Of a DNA stretch of 64,000 nucleotides, positions 22,013-32,700 are shown one piece after another. The position numbers were made by a program, and so were the translations under genes. The notes beneath the pieces are model-generated. The model was not told the origin of the DNA. It ran no database searches and saw only the letters and a program-made list of their open reading frames with translations. The DNA comes from Gordionus sp. m RMFG-2023. Lineage: Eukaryota; Nematomorpha; Gordioida; Chordodea; Parachordodidae. Within the stretch, counting starts at the first letter, position 1, and every line of letters begins with the position of its first letter. The stretch covers positions 31,473,561 through 31,537,560 of the forward strand of contig NC_088775.1 of assembly GCF_954871325.1 (NCBI RefSeq), written 5' to 3'.

Positions 22013-23465
22013 CTATAAAAATCGAAGTGAAGTTTTTTAACCATTGCAGGACATATTATCATTAAGGATTTTGAATTAAAAATATTTGTTTGGCCACAAG
22101 GGAAATGAAAACAGGTGTCAATATTAAAAGTGTAGTCAATTTAATTTTAGAAGAATACACAGAATTAGAAAATTATTTAAATAAATGTATAGTTGTGTGA
22201 CTGATAACGGAGCAAATCACATTCAAAGATCACGAAACGCTAGCATGTATATGCCATATACTAAATAATGTTATTATATTTTTGACAATTGTTTAACTGA
22301 AATAGCCTTAAATATAAATGGTTTAAAAAAAATAGTACAATATTTCAAATAATCTACAGCTAATAGCAAATTAAGCCACATCCTTAAACAAGATGTAATA
22401 ACGAGATGATGATACAGAGTTTCTTAAAATCATATTCTGAAATTTGAAATATATAATATCACTTAAAATATTTTTTAGCAAGCAAGAATTAAATAGATTA
22501 GCCACAATTGATATCAGCATCATACGCGAGTTAGATAAATTTTTATCAATATTTATGCTCGGATAATCTGAGAGCAGATTCTCGTTCCACAATAAATGAA
22601 GTTTATCTATGGAAACAAAAATTAGTAAAATTTTGCTAACCTTCTGAACGTGATATAATAATAATCAAAACCTTAAAATACAGAACAAGATTTCTTTTAA
22701 AAGAAAGATTTATTATGCAGCCACTACATAAGGTAGGTTTAATTCTAGATCCGAATTTCAAAAGATTTAAGTTTTCAATAGAATATATAAAACAATCTTA
22801 AAAATGCTAAATGATATAAAATTAGATGATATGCATAAGTCGATGCCAACTATCATTTATAACTTTCCTAACTTATCCTAAACTCATAAAAAACCGTATA
22901 TTCTAAATGGTCAATACCAACTATAATTTATAACTTTCCTAATTCATCCTACACTCATAAAAGACAGTATATTCTAAATGAAAAATTTAGAAAATTTCTA
23001 GATGATTTTGATGAATCATCAACATCACCGATGAAAGCTGTGAGGATGAATTTAAAAGATTCATATAAGATAAATTATGACAATATTTTGAAGTTTTGGA
23101 AGTTCATTTCCTTTTTTGAGAAAATTAACGAGTAAAATTTTGTCAGCTCCTGCAAGTTCGGCTTCTAGTGAAAGGTTATATTCTGTAGCCAATCTCTTAT
23201 TAGAGGAAAGGCGTACACAATTGAAATAAAAAAAGACGGACCTTTTTCTAAATAAATTTCGATTTATAGATTTTATTTATTTTTTGTTATTAATACGAAT
23301 TATAAAATTAGAAAAATAAATAGAATAAATTCAAAAAAGTGTAAAATTATAGCAATAGTTTTGATAAATTTAAAAACACCATGAATTTTCGGGCGTGACG
23401 GGCGTGAATTTTTTTATTGCCACCGTGAGAGGGCGGGCCATGAATGAAAAATTAGGCCCCCCTAA
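22013..23465 (+). mobile_element. hAT-A host copy, 3' half
   Basis: Continues the host hAT-A after the hAT-A2 insertion. It begins with the duplicated CTATAAAA and then encodes, in broken frames, the middle and C-terminal transposase. Near 22200 is TDNGANH (second catalytic Asp region), and near 23150-23230 is SASSSERLYSVANLLL-like dimerisation sequence ending at a stop. The terminal GC-rich subterminal stretch (23385-23465) is cut before the last 15 bases of the TIR. Confidence 0.8.
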
Positions 23466-24191
23466 TCAGGATTCTGTTCCCCCCAGTTTTCATAAAACAC
23501 TGGCTTCCCAGAAATTTTTATTAACAGCAACGGAAATAACATTTTACTCAAATGGTGTGAAACTAAAAATTCCCTCTTGTAATGGTGAATTCTTTAATTT
23601 CACTTTGTTAGGGCTTGCTTTTTTAGTTCCTCTTTTTTACCCCCCCCCCTCTCAACTCCTATTCTCCAGTTTTTAATTAAGATAAAATCTTCACAATTTA
23701 TTAGAATTTTATTAAATGGCTAAGTCATTGAACCTAAGAAAGTTTATTTTACACTTTTTTAAAAAATATACTGTATGGTCCAGTGTTGAAGCGTCAAATT
23801 TACTATCAGGCAATGTATTTTTTTAAAACTAGCCAAACATACAAAATATTTATAAATCGTTTTTTTTTGAATAAAATGCTCAAGTTATAAAAGTTATTGT
23901 TAGATTTATAAATTAGAGAATATTTATTTATCAAAAAAGAAACCATCTTATTTATTAGGTTTGTTTGAGACTTTGACTTAAGAATAACTATGCGTCCATA
24001 TGGGTTCCCTCCTGGGGCACCTATATTTTTAAAGCTAACCTACGCATATAATTTGAACTTTGCATCCATCCATTAATATATATATAAATTATTTTGAACT
24101 TAGTCAAAATAGCATTAATTTTTAATCTAATATAAAAATAATTTTGAGAATTTATTGAAAAATGACAAGGCAGACATTTCTTGCTTCTATG
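23466..24191. other. Unassigned DNA
   Basis: No coding signal was recognised. It contains a 9-base C run near 23641 and is otherwise AT-rich. A plus ORF spanning 23395-23676 crosses the hAT-A edge and is accidental. Confidence 0.4.
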
Positions 24192-24992
24192 TAGTGTTTG
24201 CAGTGGTCCGGTCCGACCAAAGACCTATTAAAAAAGATAAAAGTTTTATAGTTGTTCAAATGAAAAAAAATCGATCAAATTCAAATTTGAAAGATGTTAA
24301 AGAATAATATAAATTTTTTAGAAAGAATAATTCCAGGAAAACATGTAAAATATTCTCCAGATATTTTCTAATTCCTTAAGCACAAGTAAATTATGCATAT
24401 AATCATAGCTCAAAATTATAAATATATGAATAAAAACTTCATCAAATAATACTAGTTATAGTTATGATTAGGGCTGGGAACCAATATTAAAAACCCAAGT
24501 TTAACGAATTATTGTATTGGTATTGGCTTTTACAATATTTTCTATTACTTGTATTGGTATTGGTTTAAGTTCAAATAATTAATTAAAAGAATAGAAATAG
24601 TAATTTTAAAAACCTATAATTTGTAGTTTTAAATAATCATGAAGCAGAACCAACTCTCAAAATTTTACTGAATCCAGATTCTTGTTTTAAACTAGGAATT
24701 TATTAAGTGATGTCAAAATTTTTTATATCAACAAACCAATCAAATAATAAACGTATTTATTTTGAAAATTTTTATTTCGCAATAGCACAAAAAATAAAGC
24801 AAAATGAGTGCACTAAAATATAATATAACTATTTATCTATATAAAATACAGTGCAAAAGATTGATATAAATTTAATATAAGGGAAAATAATTTATGTCTT
24901 TAAAAAGGAAGGGTTATAATATGCTATTAAACAAAAGTGATATCCTTAACCATTGAAAAGGCTAAGTTGGGACCAGACCGTTGCAAACACTA
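24192..24992. mobile_element. hAT-N nonautonomous element
   Basis: Ends TAGTGTTTGCAGTGGTCCGG (left) and the complement of TAGTGTTTGCAACGGTCTGG (right) form a TIR of about 25 bp with the hAT-type TAGTG-TTGCA start. The 0.8 kb interior has no long ORF. An exact TSD was not seen, so the flanks may have changed. Confidence 0.75.
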
Positions 24993-25002
24993 GTTTAGAA
25001 TA

Positions 25003-25180
25003 CGTATAACATAATTTAATGTTTAAGTATGAAAATAAGAAAAATATAATAAAATCATTTTATTTGTTTCAATATCTGGTAAAAAATATCCCCCCTTTCA
25101 CATAACCCGCCTACAAATTTTTACCCAAACTGAAAGGGTAAATCTCGATTTTCTTTCTTCATTAGACATGGAAATGGCCC
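25003..25180. mobile_element. Terminal fragment of the DDE transposon family
   Basis: The right edge, ATTAGACATGGAAATGGCCC, is the family end motif. The preceding bases (CTACAAATTTTTACCCAAAC-TGAAAGGGTAAATCTCG) parallel the terminal sequence before 2127 and 3861. Only this end is recognisable. Confidence 0.6.
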
Positions 25181-25365
25181 ATTGTCAAATAAATTTAGAC
25201 ATGTATTTCATTTATTCTATCTGTAAAGCATATGATTTTTTATCCTAAAACTTAACTATTTAATTTTTCCTTATCAAAAGAAAATACATATGAAATGAAA
25301 AATATGCTAGATTAAACTTGTTTTTTAACCTTCATGTTTAATCAAAAAGAAACAGTGACAAAGAA

Positions 25366-25855
25366 GTAGTGATTGCAATAATCCTGTCCGGTCCGATCTT
25401 TTTTTCTAAAATGAGATCGTCTGGTTCTGTCTAAAAAATATTTTATTTAGATAAGCTATAAAAGTTTTATTCTGCATTAAATTTATTATAAATTAAAAGT
25501 GTTAAATTACCAATATTCTAATTATATCATCAAATCATTTTTATTATATTATACAATACAAATGCCTATTATTTCAAAAGAATATTAAACCAATACAAAT
25601 TTATTGAATATAATTTAAATCAATTTGATTTACATATTTAATTAGTTTTTGTTTTTGATATATATAATGTGATAGATATTTGGTTATAAAATAATACAGA
25701 TTTATATATAAATATTCTAATTATCTTCTAAAAAATCATAAATTATTTCCATGATTCAAATGTTATTAAAGATTGAACTATCTTTGGATTCATTCTATTT
25801 CCCTACCACTAACTCTAGAAAAGATCCGTTCACATGTTAATGATGTAGCCTGCTG
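25366..25855 (-). mobile_element. hAT-N related fragment
   Basis: Begins TAGTGATTGCAATAATCC and then GTCCGGTCCGATC, a relative of the hAT-N TIR. Near 25800-25850 the minus strand encodes QATSLTCERIFSRVSG, a hATC dimerisation motif. The fragment is cut at the edge of the DDE transposon that begins at about 25856. Confidence 0.65.
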
Positions 25856-26011
25856 TAGGGTCATTCCATGTCAAATCAATCACTTTACAACCCGACAATC
25901 TCAGATTTTGTTAAAATTTGGTATTTAAGTTAGTAAAGTATTGTAAGTGACGAATCCAATATTAGACTCTTAACTCTATTAGAACCGGAGATATAGGGCT
26001 TCAAAGTGGCT

Positions 26012-26451
26012 CAGCTTGGTCATTTTTTGAAAAAAATGAATTTTTAAAATTGGGATAACTTTTATACTAGATGCACTATGTATATCTATTATGGCTCATT
26101 TTATAGCCCTAAGTAAACTCTTGAACGTATGTTAAATAAAATTAATTTTTAGTTTATATATTTTTTTTAAATTGCGGTTAAAAATTTGTGATTAATTTTT
26201 TAAAATGTTAGGCTAAATTTTTTTTTCCAAATTTCAGATATTTTGTAAAGATTACCAAGAGCTGTTCATAAAATTTCAGAGTGGGCCCAAAAATATTACT
26301 TAGAAAAAATCTCATTTTTGAAAAATCCACTAGATGGCGTAAGTAATTTAAAATATCAATTTTAACAATATAAATCAAATTTTTTTTATTCCATAATAAA
26401 ATATATATCGAATAATTAATAATAGTAAGCTTCAAATAATTTTAATTAAAT
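26012..26451 (+). repeat. Long inverted repeat, left arm
   Basis: Starts CAGCTTGGTCATTTTTTG and pairs with 28812-29247 in reverse, with few mismatches and indels over about 440 bp. It includes the GTGGGCCCAAAAATATTA block present in both arms. Confidence 0.9.
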
Positions 26452-26486
26452 TTCTTCAAATTTAATTTATATATTGCCAAGTTAGA

Positions 26487-27905
26487 TTAATCATTAGTTA
26501 AAGTGTCTGTTCTTCCGGTGGCTCTCAAGAGGTTGACAATTGTGAGAATATCATTTATCGGAATAATTAGAATATCTGGTATTGATGGATAATAAAAGGA
26601 TTGAGAAGGTCCTTTTGGATGTAAAAAAATTACCTTTATTTCAGCATCGCTAATAATATCTTGAATGTATGCTACCCACCATTCATTATCATATAAACAT
26701 GTAACATACCCTTTAATATCTTTAGTTGATATTTCGCTTATTATATTTTGGATTTTTTCTAATTTGGCTTCAATAGCACTGGAATATTTTTTTGTATTTA
26801 TTTGTGATAAATTAACAGGATAGACTGCATGAATTTTTTGAGTACCAGGAATTGAAAGAGCTCTTGCAAATCGTTCCGCTAAAAATTCTTGCTCATCTTG
26901 GTATTCTTTATGGGTTGTATAGGAAAAATAAATATTTTTTATATTTTCCTCAGCAAATTTAAAGAATTCATAGGGAGATTTTATTTGATTATCATAAAGA
27001 CGTTGTAAACTGGCCCGCGCAGCCAAGCGTTTAACGGTTCCCCCTATTCCATCGCAAACATTTTTCCCATTTGCAGTAGAAAAAAAATGCCATTCTGCTG
27101 GGATGGCGAAGTCTACTTGATGATAACACAAATTTATAAAATTTTTCCTATTTTTATATTGAGCCGCGGACCCATCGGAATAATAAAAAATGTATTTTGG
27201 ATCGGATAAAAAGTAATTTTTTAGAAAATTTATCAATTTTTTTTGGAATAAATGAAATAAACAAGTGTTATGTTTCAGCGATTCAGATATGGCCACATAA
27301 CTTATATGATTTAATACATTATTTACTTTATAATATATACCAAATGGATGTAGAGTAACTTGGGAAGTGGCCCAGTGATAACTTTGGACTTCATCTTGAA
27401 GTATAAATGAGTAATTTTCAGAAAAATCACAGATAATCAAATAATGATTATGCTCTAAATTATTTTTAAGATTCTGATGGAATCTGTTTTGTTGTTCAGT
27501 AATAAAAGCATGGCGAATCAAAATAAATATTTTTTCAAATAAGTAATTAAGAAATTCGTCAGCTGTTTGCGTTAGGGTTTCTAGACTGGTTCTATCTACA
27601 GATATCCATTGCTTGAACGTTATCCTGTATATATCATGTGCAATTAATAAATTTTCTAATTTAGCCCTTAATTTTTGGTCCCCCGGACATTCATGACATT
27701 CGCCAAAATAACAGGCTAATAGGGGAGGATTACAAATCATTTTTGGAATTATGTCTTTGTAAGTCTTTATCTCAAAATCCCTATTTTTTGTTAAAGTTGC
27801 TAAATTGCTACCTATTATTAGCAACTTAACATTCTGATGGATTAGGCAGACACAAACCGAGTGAGTGCCACTTGAACCTGGCATTATGTAATTTTTAGGG
27901 CGCAA
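26487..27905 (-). CDS. DDE transposase, main ORF
   Basis: This is the longest ORF in the window, 472 codons. Visible blocks are GSSGTHSVCVCLIHQNVKLL at residues 11-30; CYFGECHECPGD at 65-76, a C-x4-C-x2-C cluster likely to bind zinc; ICDFSENYSF with D160; FYYSDGSAAQYKNRKNF with D244; and AEWHFFSTANGKNVCDGIGG with E271. The three acidic sites fit an RNase-H-like DDE transposase. The C-terminal third includes PGTQKIHAVYPV and a WW-type block near residue 409. The same proteins, usually annotated as uncharacterised, are repeated in several animal genomes. The family start probably lies upstream in another frame, so the ATG at 27905 may not be the true start. It is mostly intact. Confidence 0.85.
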   Translation of the reverse strand: MRPKNYIMPGSSGTHSVCVCLIHQNVKLLIIGSNLATLTKNRDFEIKTYKDIIPKMICNPPLLACYFGECHECPGDQKLRAKLENLLIAHDIYRITFKQWISVDRTSLETLTQTADEFLNYLFEKIFILIRHAFITEQQNRFHQNLKNNLEHNHYLIICDFSENYSFILQDEVQSYHWATSQVTLHPFGIYYKVNNVLNHISYVAISESLKHNTCLFHLFQKKLINFLKNYFLSDPKYIFYYSDGSAAQYKNRKNFINLCYHQVDFAIPAEWHFFSTANGKNVCDGIGGTVKRLAARASLQRLYDNQIKSPYEFFKFAEENIKNIYFSYTTHKEYQDEQEFLAERFARALSIPGTQKIHAVYPVNLSQINTKKYSSAIEAKLEKIQNIISEISTKDIKGYVTCLYDNEWWVAYIQDIISDAEIKVIFLHPKGPSQSFYYPSIPDILIIPINDILTIVNLLRATGRTDTLTND

Positions 27906-27987
27906 TGAGGCGAATTTTGAAAATCCATTTTAAGAGAAGGGTAGATAGTTTTGAAATTTATATATATTTCTTTTAAATTATTAAGAA

Positions 27988-28290
27988 TTAACCTTTTTTG
28001 AACGTAATTATAGAAACGCAATCTTTTTTTCCGGGCAATAATCTACTATATTCGTCATTTAAATGGAAACTTTTTACAGTGTCAACTGTGCCTTGATTTA
28101 TGGTTTTACCTGCTCTCGGATTGGGGGTTGAAAGAATCCCCTTTTGACCAAGAATAAATTTTGAATTACGGATCATATAAAACGAAGCGTTAAATTGTTT
28201 TTTAATTTTTTGAATGCTCCAATTTGGAGGTAATGTCGTTAATAAAAGATATTTTTGTGTTTTCGACAATAATGGATAATTATTTTTCAT
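27988..28290 (-). CDS. DDE transposon: N-terminal region, second piece
   Basis: A 100-codon frame with LSKTQKYLLLTTLPPNWSIQ and FNASFYMIRNSKFILGQKGI, then STPNPRAGKTINQGTVDTVK and SFHLNDEYSRLLPGKKDCVS. The wSIxKIxKxFNxSxYMxR segment looks like a helix-turn-helix used for end binding. It reads in the same direction as the main ORF 80 bp downstream, from which it is separated by a frame change (decay or a short intron). Its own frame extends upstream of the ATG to about 28430. Confidence 0.7.
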   Translation of the reverse strand: MKNNYPLLSKTQKYLLLTTLPPNWSIQKIKKQFNASFYMIRNSKFILGQKGILSTPNPRAGKTINQGTVDTVKSFHLNDEYSRLLPGKKDCVSIITFKKG

Positions 28291-28397
28291 ATGAGTTATT
28301 AAATCTTCGCTACCATTTGTATTCGTTTTGGGTTGAAGAATTTTGGCAATCGCGGTTGAAATTCTGCCAAGTTTTTTCTTGGGATATCCTTTCTCTC

Positions 28398-28658
28398 TTA
28401 GTCTCTTTTTTTTATTGGTGAATGCCCCATTTGATCTAAAGTAGAATTTAAAGATTCTAAAAAAATTGTAGGGATTTGCGCATTATCGTTATTATTTGGA
28501 TAATTATTTTCTATATGGGTGGAGTTTAGGAAATTATTTGAGGTTGTAGCTATGTTACTATCCTCTAAAATTGAAACATCTTTCTTCTTTTTATATAAAG
28601 ATTTGCGACATTTAGGACAAATATAATCTCCTTTGTTAATTTTATAATACATTGTCAT
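28398..28658 (-). CDS. DDE transposon: N-terminal ORF with Cys pair
   Basis: An 86-codon ORF starting MTMYYKINKGDYICPKCRKS. The C-x2-C after a short leader suggests half a zinc finger. It ends in MGHSPIKKRD, where the frame runs into the next piece; the homologous site in copy 2 (near 2650) reads ESPIKKNAYVKR. A one-base change near 28410 probably separates this ORF from 27988-28290. Confidence 0.65.
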   Translation of the reverse strand: MTMYYKINKGDYICPKCRKSLYKKKKDVSILEDSNIATTSNNFLNSTHIENNYPNNNDNAQIPTIFLESLNSTLDQMGHSPIKKRD

Positions 28659-28811
28659 CCAAATTTACGAAGTCCTTTTTTGGAATAATGATTTAGCAGA
28701 TTTAATGGATTTGTACAAAACATTTTAATAAAATATTAATTTTAAAAATTATAATTTTAGGAAAAATAACAGACGATAAATTATTGGAAATATTTTTTCG
28801 AAAAATCGATC

Positions 28812-29247
28812 ATTTAATTAAAATTATTTTAAGCTTACTATTATTAATTATTCGATATATATTTTATTATGGAATAAAAAAAAAATTTGACTTATATTGT
28901 TAAAATTGATATTTTAAATTACTTACGCCATCTAGCGGATTTTTCAAAAATGAGATTTTTTCTAATTAATATTTTTGGGCCCACTCTGAAATTTTTTATA
29001 TGAACAGTTCTTGGTAATCTTTACAAAATATCTGAAATTTGGAAAAAAAATTTTAGTCTAACATTTTAAAAAATTAATCACAAATTTTTAACCGCAAATA
29101 TATAAACTAAAAATTAATTTTATTTAACATACGTTCAAGAGTTTACTTAGGGCTATAAAATGAGCCATAATAGATATACATAGTACATCTAGTATAAAAG
29201 ATATCCCAATTTTAAAAATTCATTTTTTTCAAAAAATGACCAAGCTG
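28812..29247 (-). repeat. Long inverted repeat, right arm
   Basis: Partner of 26012-26451. It ends CCAAGCTG at 29247, where the similarity stops abruptly and the copy 1-like terminal segment begins. Confidence 0.9.
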
Positions 29248-29599
29248 TAATTATCAATTATTGACTTAGTTATTAATATTAAATTCAATATTCGAACTAA
29301 TTTAGTTGTTAATTTAAAACTAATTTTATTTAACATCAGTAAAAGATTAAAAAATCCGATTTTTATACCTTTAATTCCCATTATCTAAGGCAACATAATT
29401 AATAATGAGCTAAAATTTTGTTTCAGATATTATTAGAACATAGATAACGTGCATGCAAATTTTTATCAAAATTGAAAGTGATCAGCTGAAAGGTGTTTGA
29501 CTTGACATGGAAAGACCCCACTGTAAATCTATACAGAACATAATATTTGTTCATTGTTAATAAATTTACTTAATTTGTTGTGATTTCCCTAATATACAG

Positions 29600-29781
29600 G
29601 CATCCATTTTGCAACAAACGGCCGATTACATAAGATTCCTTGAGGAAGAGAAAAATATTTTGATCAAAAGAAACAACCAGCTCGAGGCTTACATCAAAAT
29701 GAACAATAATTCCACGAACACAAACATCAATACTTCAACTAATAACGTTAGCAGCAGCCTTCTTTTATCTCAGGCTGTTAG
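29600..29781 (+). CDS. TFAP4: TFAP4 exon: bHLH helix 2 and first leucine zipper
   Basis: Acceptor AATATACAG precedes GCATCCATTTTGCAACAAAC; donor TTAG/GTAATT closes it at 29781 in phase 2. It encodes ASILQQTADYIRFLEEEKNI and then LIKRNNQLEAYIKM, the second helix running into the leucine zipper, followed by an Asn/Thr/Ser-rich linker. The loop and first helix must come from an exon upstream, which was not located. Confidence 0.88.
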
Positions 29782-32700
29782 GTAATTTGGTTCATCTGTT
29801 ATTCTCCTTCTACATATGATTATGGTCTCATTGCAAGACCTCAATAACTAATTTAAAAAAAATTAAAGTATCAAAAATGCTTTATTTCGCAATATTATTA
29901 TATTATAATTATCCATTTTACAAAAACAACTCACAATATCCTTTAATTTATCATTAAAACCAGAGTTGTATATTTGACTGGCCAAATAGTTTTGGTCAAT
30001 TGACCAATATTTGACCTGTCAAATTCAAAAATATAATTTGCAAGTCAATATTAACCTTATTTTGTATATGAATCTATAATATTAATTTTATAATATTTTT
30101 TAAAATCATTGTCACTCAATGTTAAGCTCTCCTTGGCAGAGCCTTGTTCTGATTCATATTCATCATTTTCTTTAATATTTTTTAATCAATTCAATCGATT
30201 TCAGTTTCATTAAGAATATTAACCCAAATTGACTAATTTCTTTCCGTAGAAGAAGTAGAACTAAAAATTGTGTTAGTAAAATTCTATATCTCTTAATGGA
30301 CATGGTAAGCAAGGCTCATTCCACTAACTTGAGGCCGGAATCTGATTGCTTCGTATGGAAGTTACGCTTTTCACATAATTTGCTATTAAATATGCTGCTT
30401 TTACTTATGAAATTTATGATATCAACTTGAAATATTTTGATCATCACTACCTTGTAAAATGCCTACTTCTATATCACATTTCATTAAATTCACTTATAGT
30501 GAGATGTTCCTTCTGATATTAGGGACCCAATAAATAAGCAGCATTGTGATCACATGCATTTTTTATCTTTATTTCAAACATATTTTTAATTTTTTCTTCA
30601 TAGAGAATTTGACAAGGTCAAATTGGTCAATTGACTGAATTTGACCGGTCAATTGAGCACTTGCCAACCCTGATTAACACATTTTTTGTCTACTTGCAAA
30701 ATTTTAGTTTTGATACGAGGTTTTGCAATGAGACCTATGATATTTTGCGCCAAATTATTGATAAAATAGCTTCTTCCCATATTGATAGATTAATTGTTTT
30801 TCTAGACCCCCAAACTATTTAGAAAGAATTTAAATATATTTTTGCTATAACTGAACCGCCACATCGAGTGATCACTTCACGAAAGTTTTACTCGTTTGTT
30901 CTATATTCCTACAAAATTAATCACATTGCATATGTACCATATCTACGATTCTTTTTGTAGTAATTTGTTCCCTATATCTCATATATTCATACCAAGAACC
31001 ACCCTCATACCGAACGTTATGCCTGCTACACCACTCCGAATTTCTCTCCCAGCCTCGGGAAACCTTACTTCCCCACATTCTTCTCTAAATACATCCCTGA
31101 GCAACACTTCTTTAAACAATTCTTTGACCCCGCCGCCAACCCTCAAAGTATTAAATAATGCCCCTGCCATTAAAAATAGCGGCATCCCTAAACTCGTCCT
31201 AAACGCTAACAACCTATCCGAGAGCGCAAAATTGCTCATAGGGAACATCAATAATGGTAATAATAACGTGTGTATTGCTAACATAGATAAAAGTGAACAA
31301 CTCGGGATCAAAAAAAGAAAGTTTGGATCACTCTCTGACGATAAAGGTTTTGGTTTGTTTAAGCTCCATTAATATATTAGCGGAGAGCTATTAAATAACA
31401 TATTAAACATTTTCTTTATTTATTTAATGGTTAGAGTAAGAGGGGAAAGTAATAAATTATGAACTGGATATTGAATCTTGACCAGGGTCACATACAGGGC
31501 CTAGACCCGGGGGCACGCCCCCCTTAAAGCTCCAGCTCCCAAATCTGTCTCCTAAACATGGCCACCTTTTACGCCTCCCTCCCACTACCAAATTTAAAAA
31601 AATTATTAGTTATTAAATTTTAATTAACAATTAAATCTAAATAGAAATACAGCATAATTTTTAGACAAATATTATTTAATTTATACAAATTAATAAACAA
31701 GAATACCTATAATAATATTAGTTATAAAATATTCATTCACTCATTAGTCGCTTAATTGATGAATATGGACAAAAGGGATTCATCTATTGGAAAATGCGTT
31801 AACTTCATAGAAGGGACTGCTATAAAATGAAAGCTTAAAAGCTCATTTAAATTTAATAACAATATGGCATGATAAAAATCTTAATATAAATAACGATACT
31901 GAGATAACAACAATTCTGGTAAGCCAGCAAATTAACCGTTAACTAAGAATTTAGCATTTCATTCATTTATGTTAAAATTTTAAAATAAAAATCATCGAGT
32001 ATTATTTGGTATTCATATTTACGTTTAAAAATAATAAAAATAGAAAAAAACTGAGTGCCTGCCTAACTATTTGTTTAGGTTCAAAAAATATTGGCCCCCT
32101 AAGTAAGCGCCACCCCCCCCCCCCCCCCCACCAGCAAGAAATTTTTGGTTACCGCCCTGGTCTCACTTCCGATTCATGTCCGGCACATTCTGTTAAAGTG
32201 CTCGGTCCATAATGGGATCTTAAGTCCGAATCATATATATATTTTCTCTACAATTTAAATGAATAATATATCTAATGGAATTATAGTTGTTTACTCTTTT
32301 AAAAAATATTTTCAATTGTTTCAATTTTCTTTTGTTTAAAATGAGGAAATGATCATATATTGCCAACCCTATCCATGTGGGTTAGCAAAACTGAGTTTTT
32401 ATTTGACTATAAATTGCGTTTAATAAATTCTCCCATTTTCTTTGTACTGTATTAGTTTTTCTTTTATCAAAATTATATAATTTTTATATTTTGCATGCGC
32501 ATTTGATAAGTCATATTATTAATTAGTTTTTAACTCCATTTAAAAAGTGAACTAACCCTACCCCATATCTATCAGGCGCGTTAGATTAATCTTTAAAAAA
32601 TATTTTGTTGTTAAGAATTCGATATAAGAGGGAACTCTATCTTTTCGTTTAAATGCCACATATTCGGTTTATTAATAAAAAAATGAGCCTATATTTTATT

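Larger units (their letters stand above)
11320..23465 (+). mobile_element. hAT-A host copy opened by nested hAT insertions
   Basis: Pieces of a plus-oriented hAT-A element lie at about 11320-11608, 14175-14290, a short stretch at 17449-17470 (now inverted) and 22013-23465. They match, in order, the reverse complement of the hAT-A copy at 38424-40592. The interruptions are hAT-C, hAT-B1 and a minus hAT-A2 that itself holds hAT-B2. Each has its own 8-bp TSD. Both outer TIRs are eroded: the left abuts a SINE, and the right stops at 23465 within AGGCCCCC. Confidence 0.85.
25856..29520 (-). mobile_element. Nearly whole, young DDE transposon (Sola-like or unassigned superfamily)
   Basis: The ends are TAGGGTCATTCCATGTCAA on the left and the complement of TGGGGTCTTTCCATGTCAAG on the right. 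Inside these lies a second, much longer inverted repeat (26012-26451 against 28812-29247) with only scattered differences. The minus-strand coding region spans 28658 to 26487 in three open pieces and includes a 472-codon transposase with an apparent DDE triad. The last 270 bp at the right (29250-29518) have no partner at the left but match copy 1 (1857-2127). A short CTG at both flanks may be a 3-bp target duplication. Confidence 0.85.

Noticed and set aside
23395-23676. 93-codon plus ORF
   Set aside because: Crosses the truncated end of hAT-A into unrelated DNA and shows no protein-like pattern.
30631-30822. 63-codon plus ORF before a TFAP4 exon
   Set aside because: Spans the right end of the hAT-H element and the intron; accidental.
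30979-31311. 110-codon minus ORF opposite a TFAP4 exon
   Set aside because: It mirrors the coding strand of an exon supported by splice phases; no family match.
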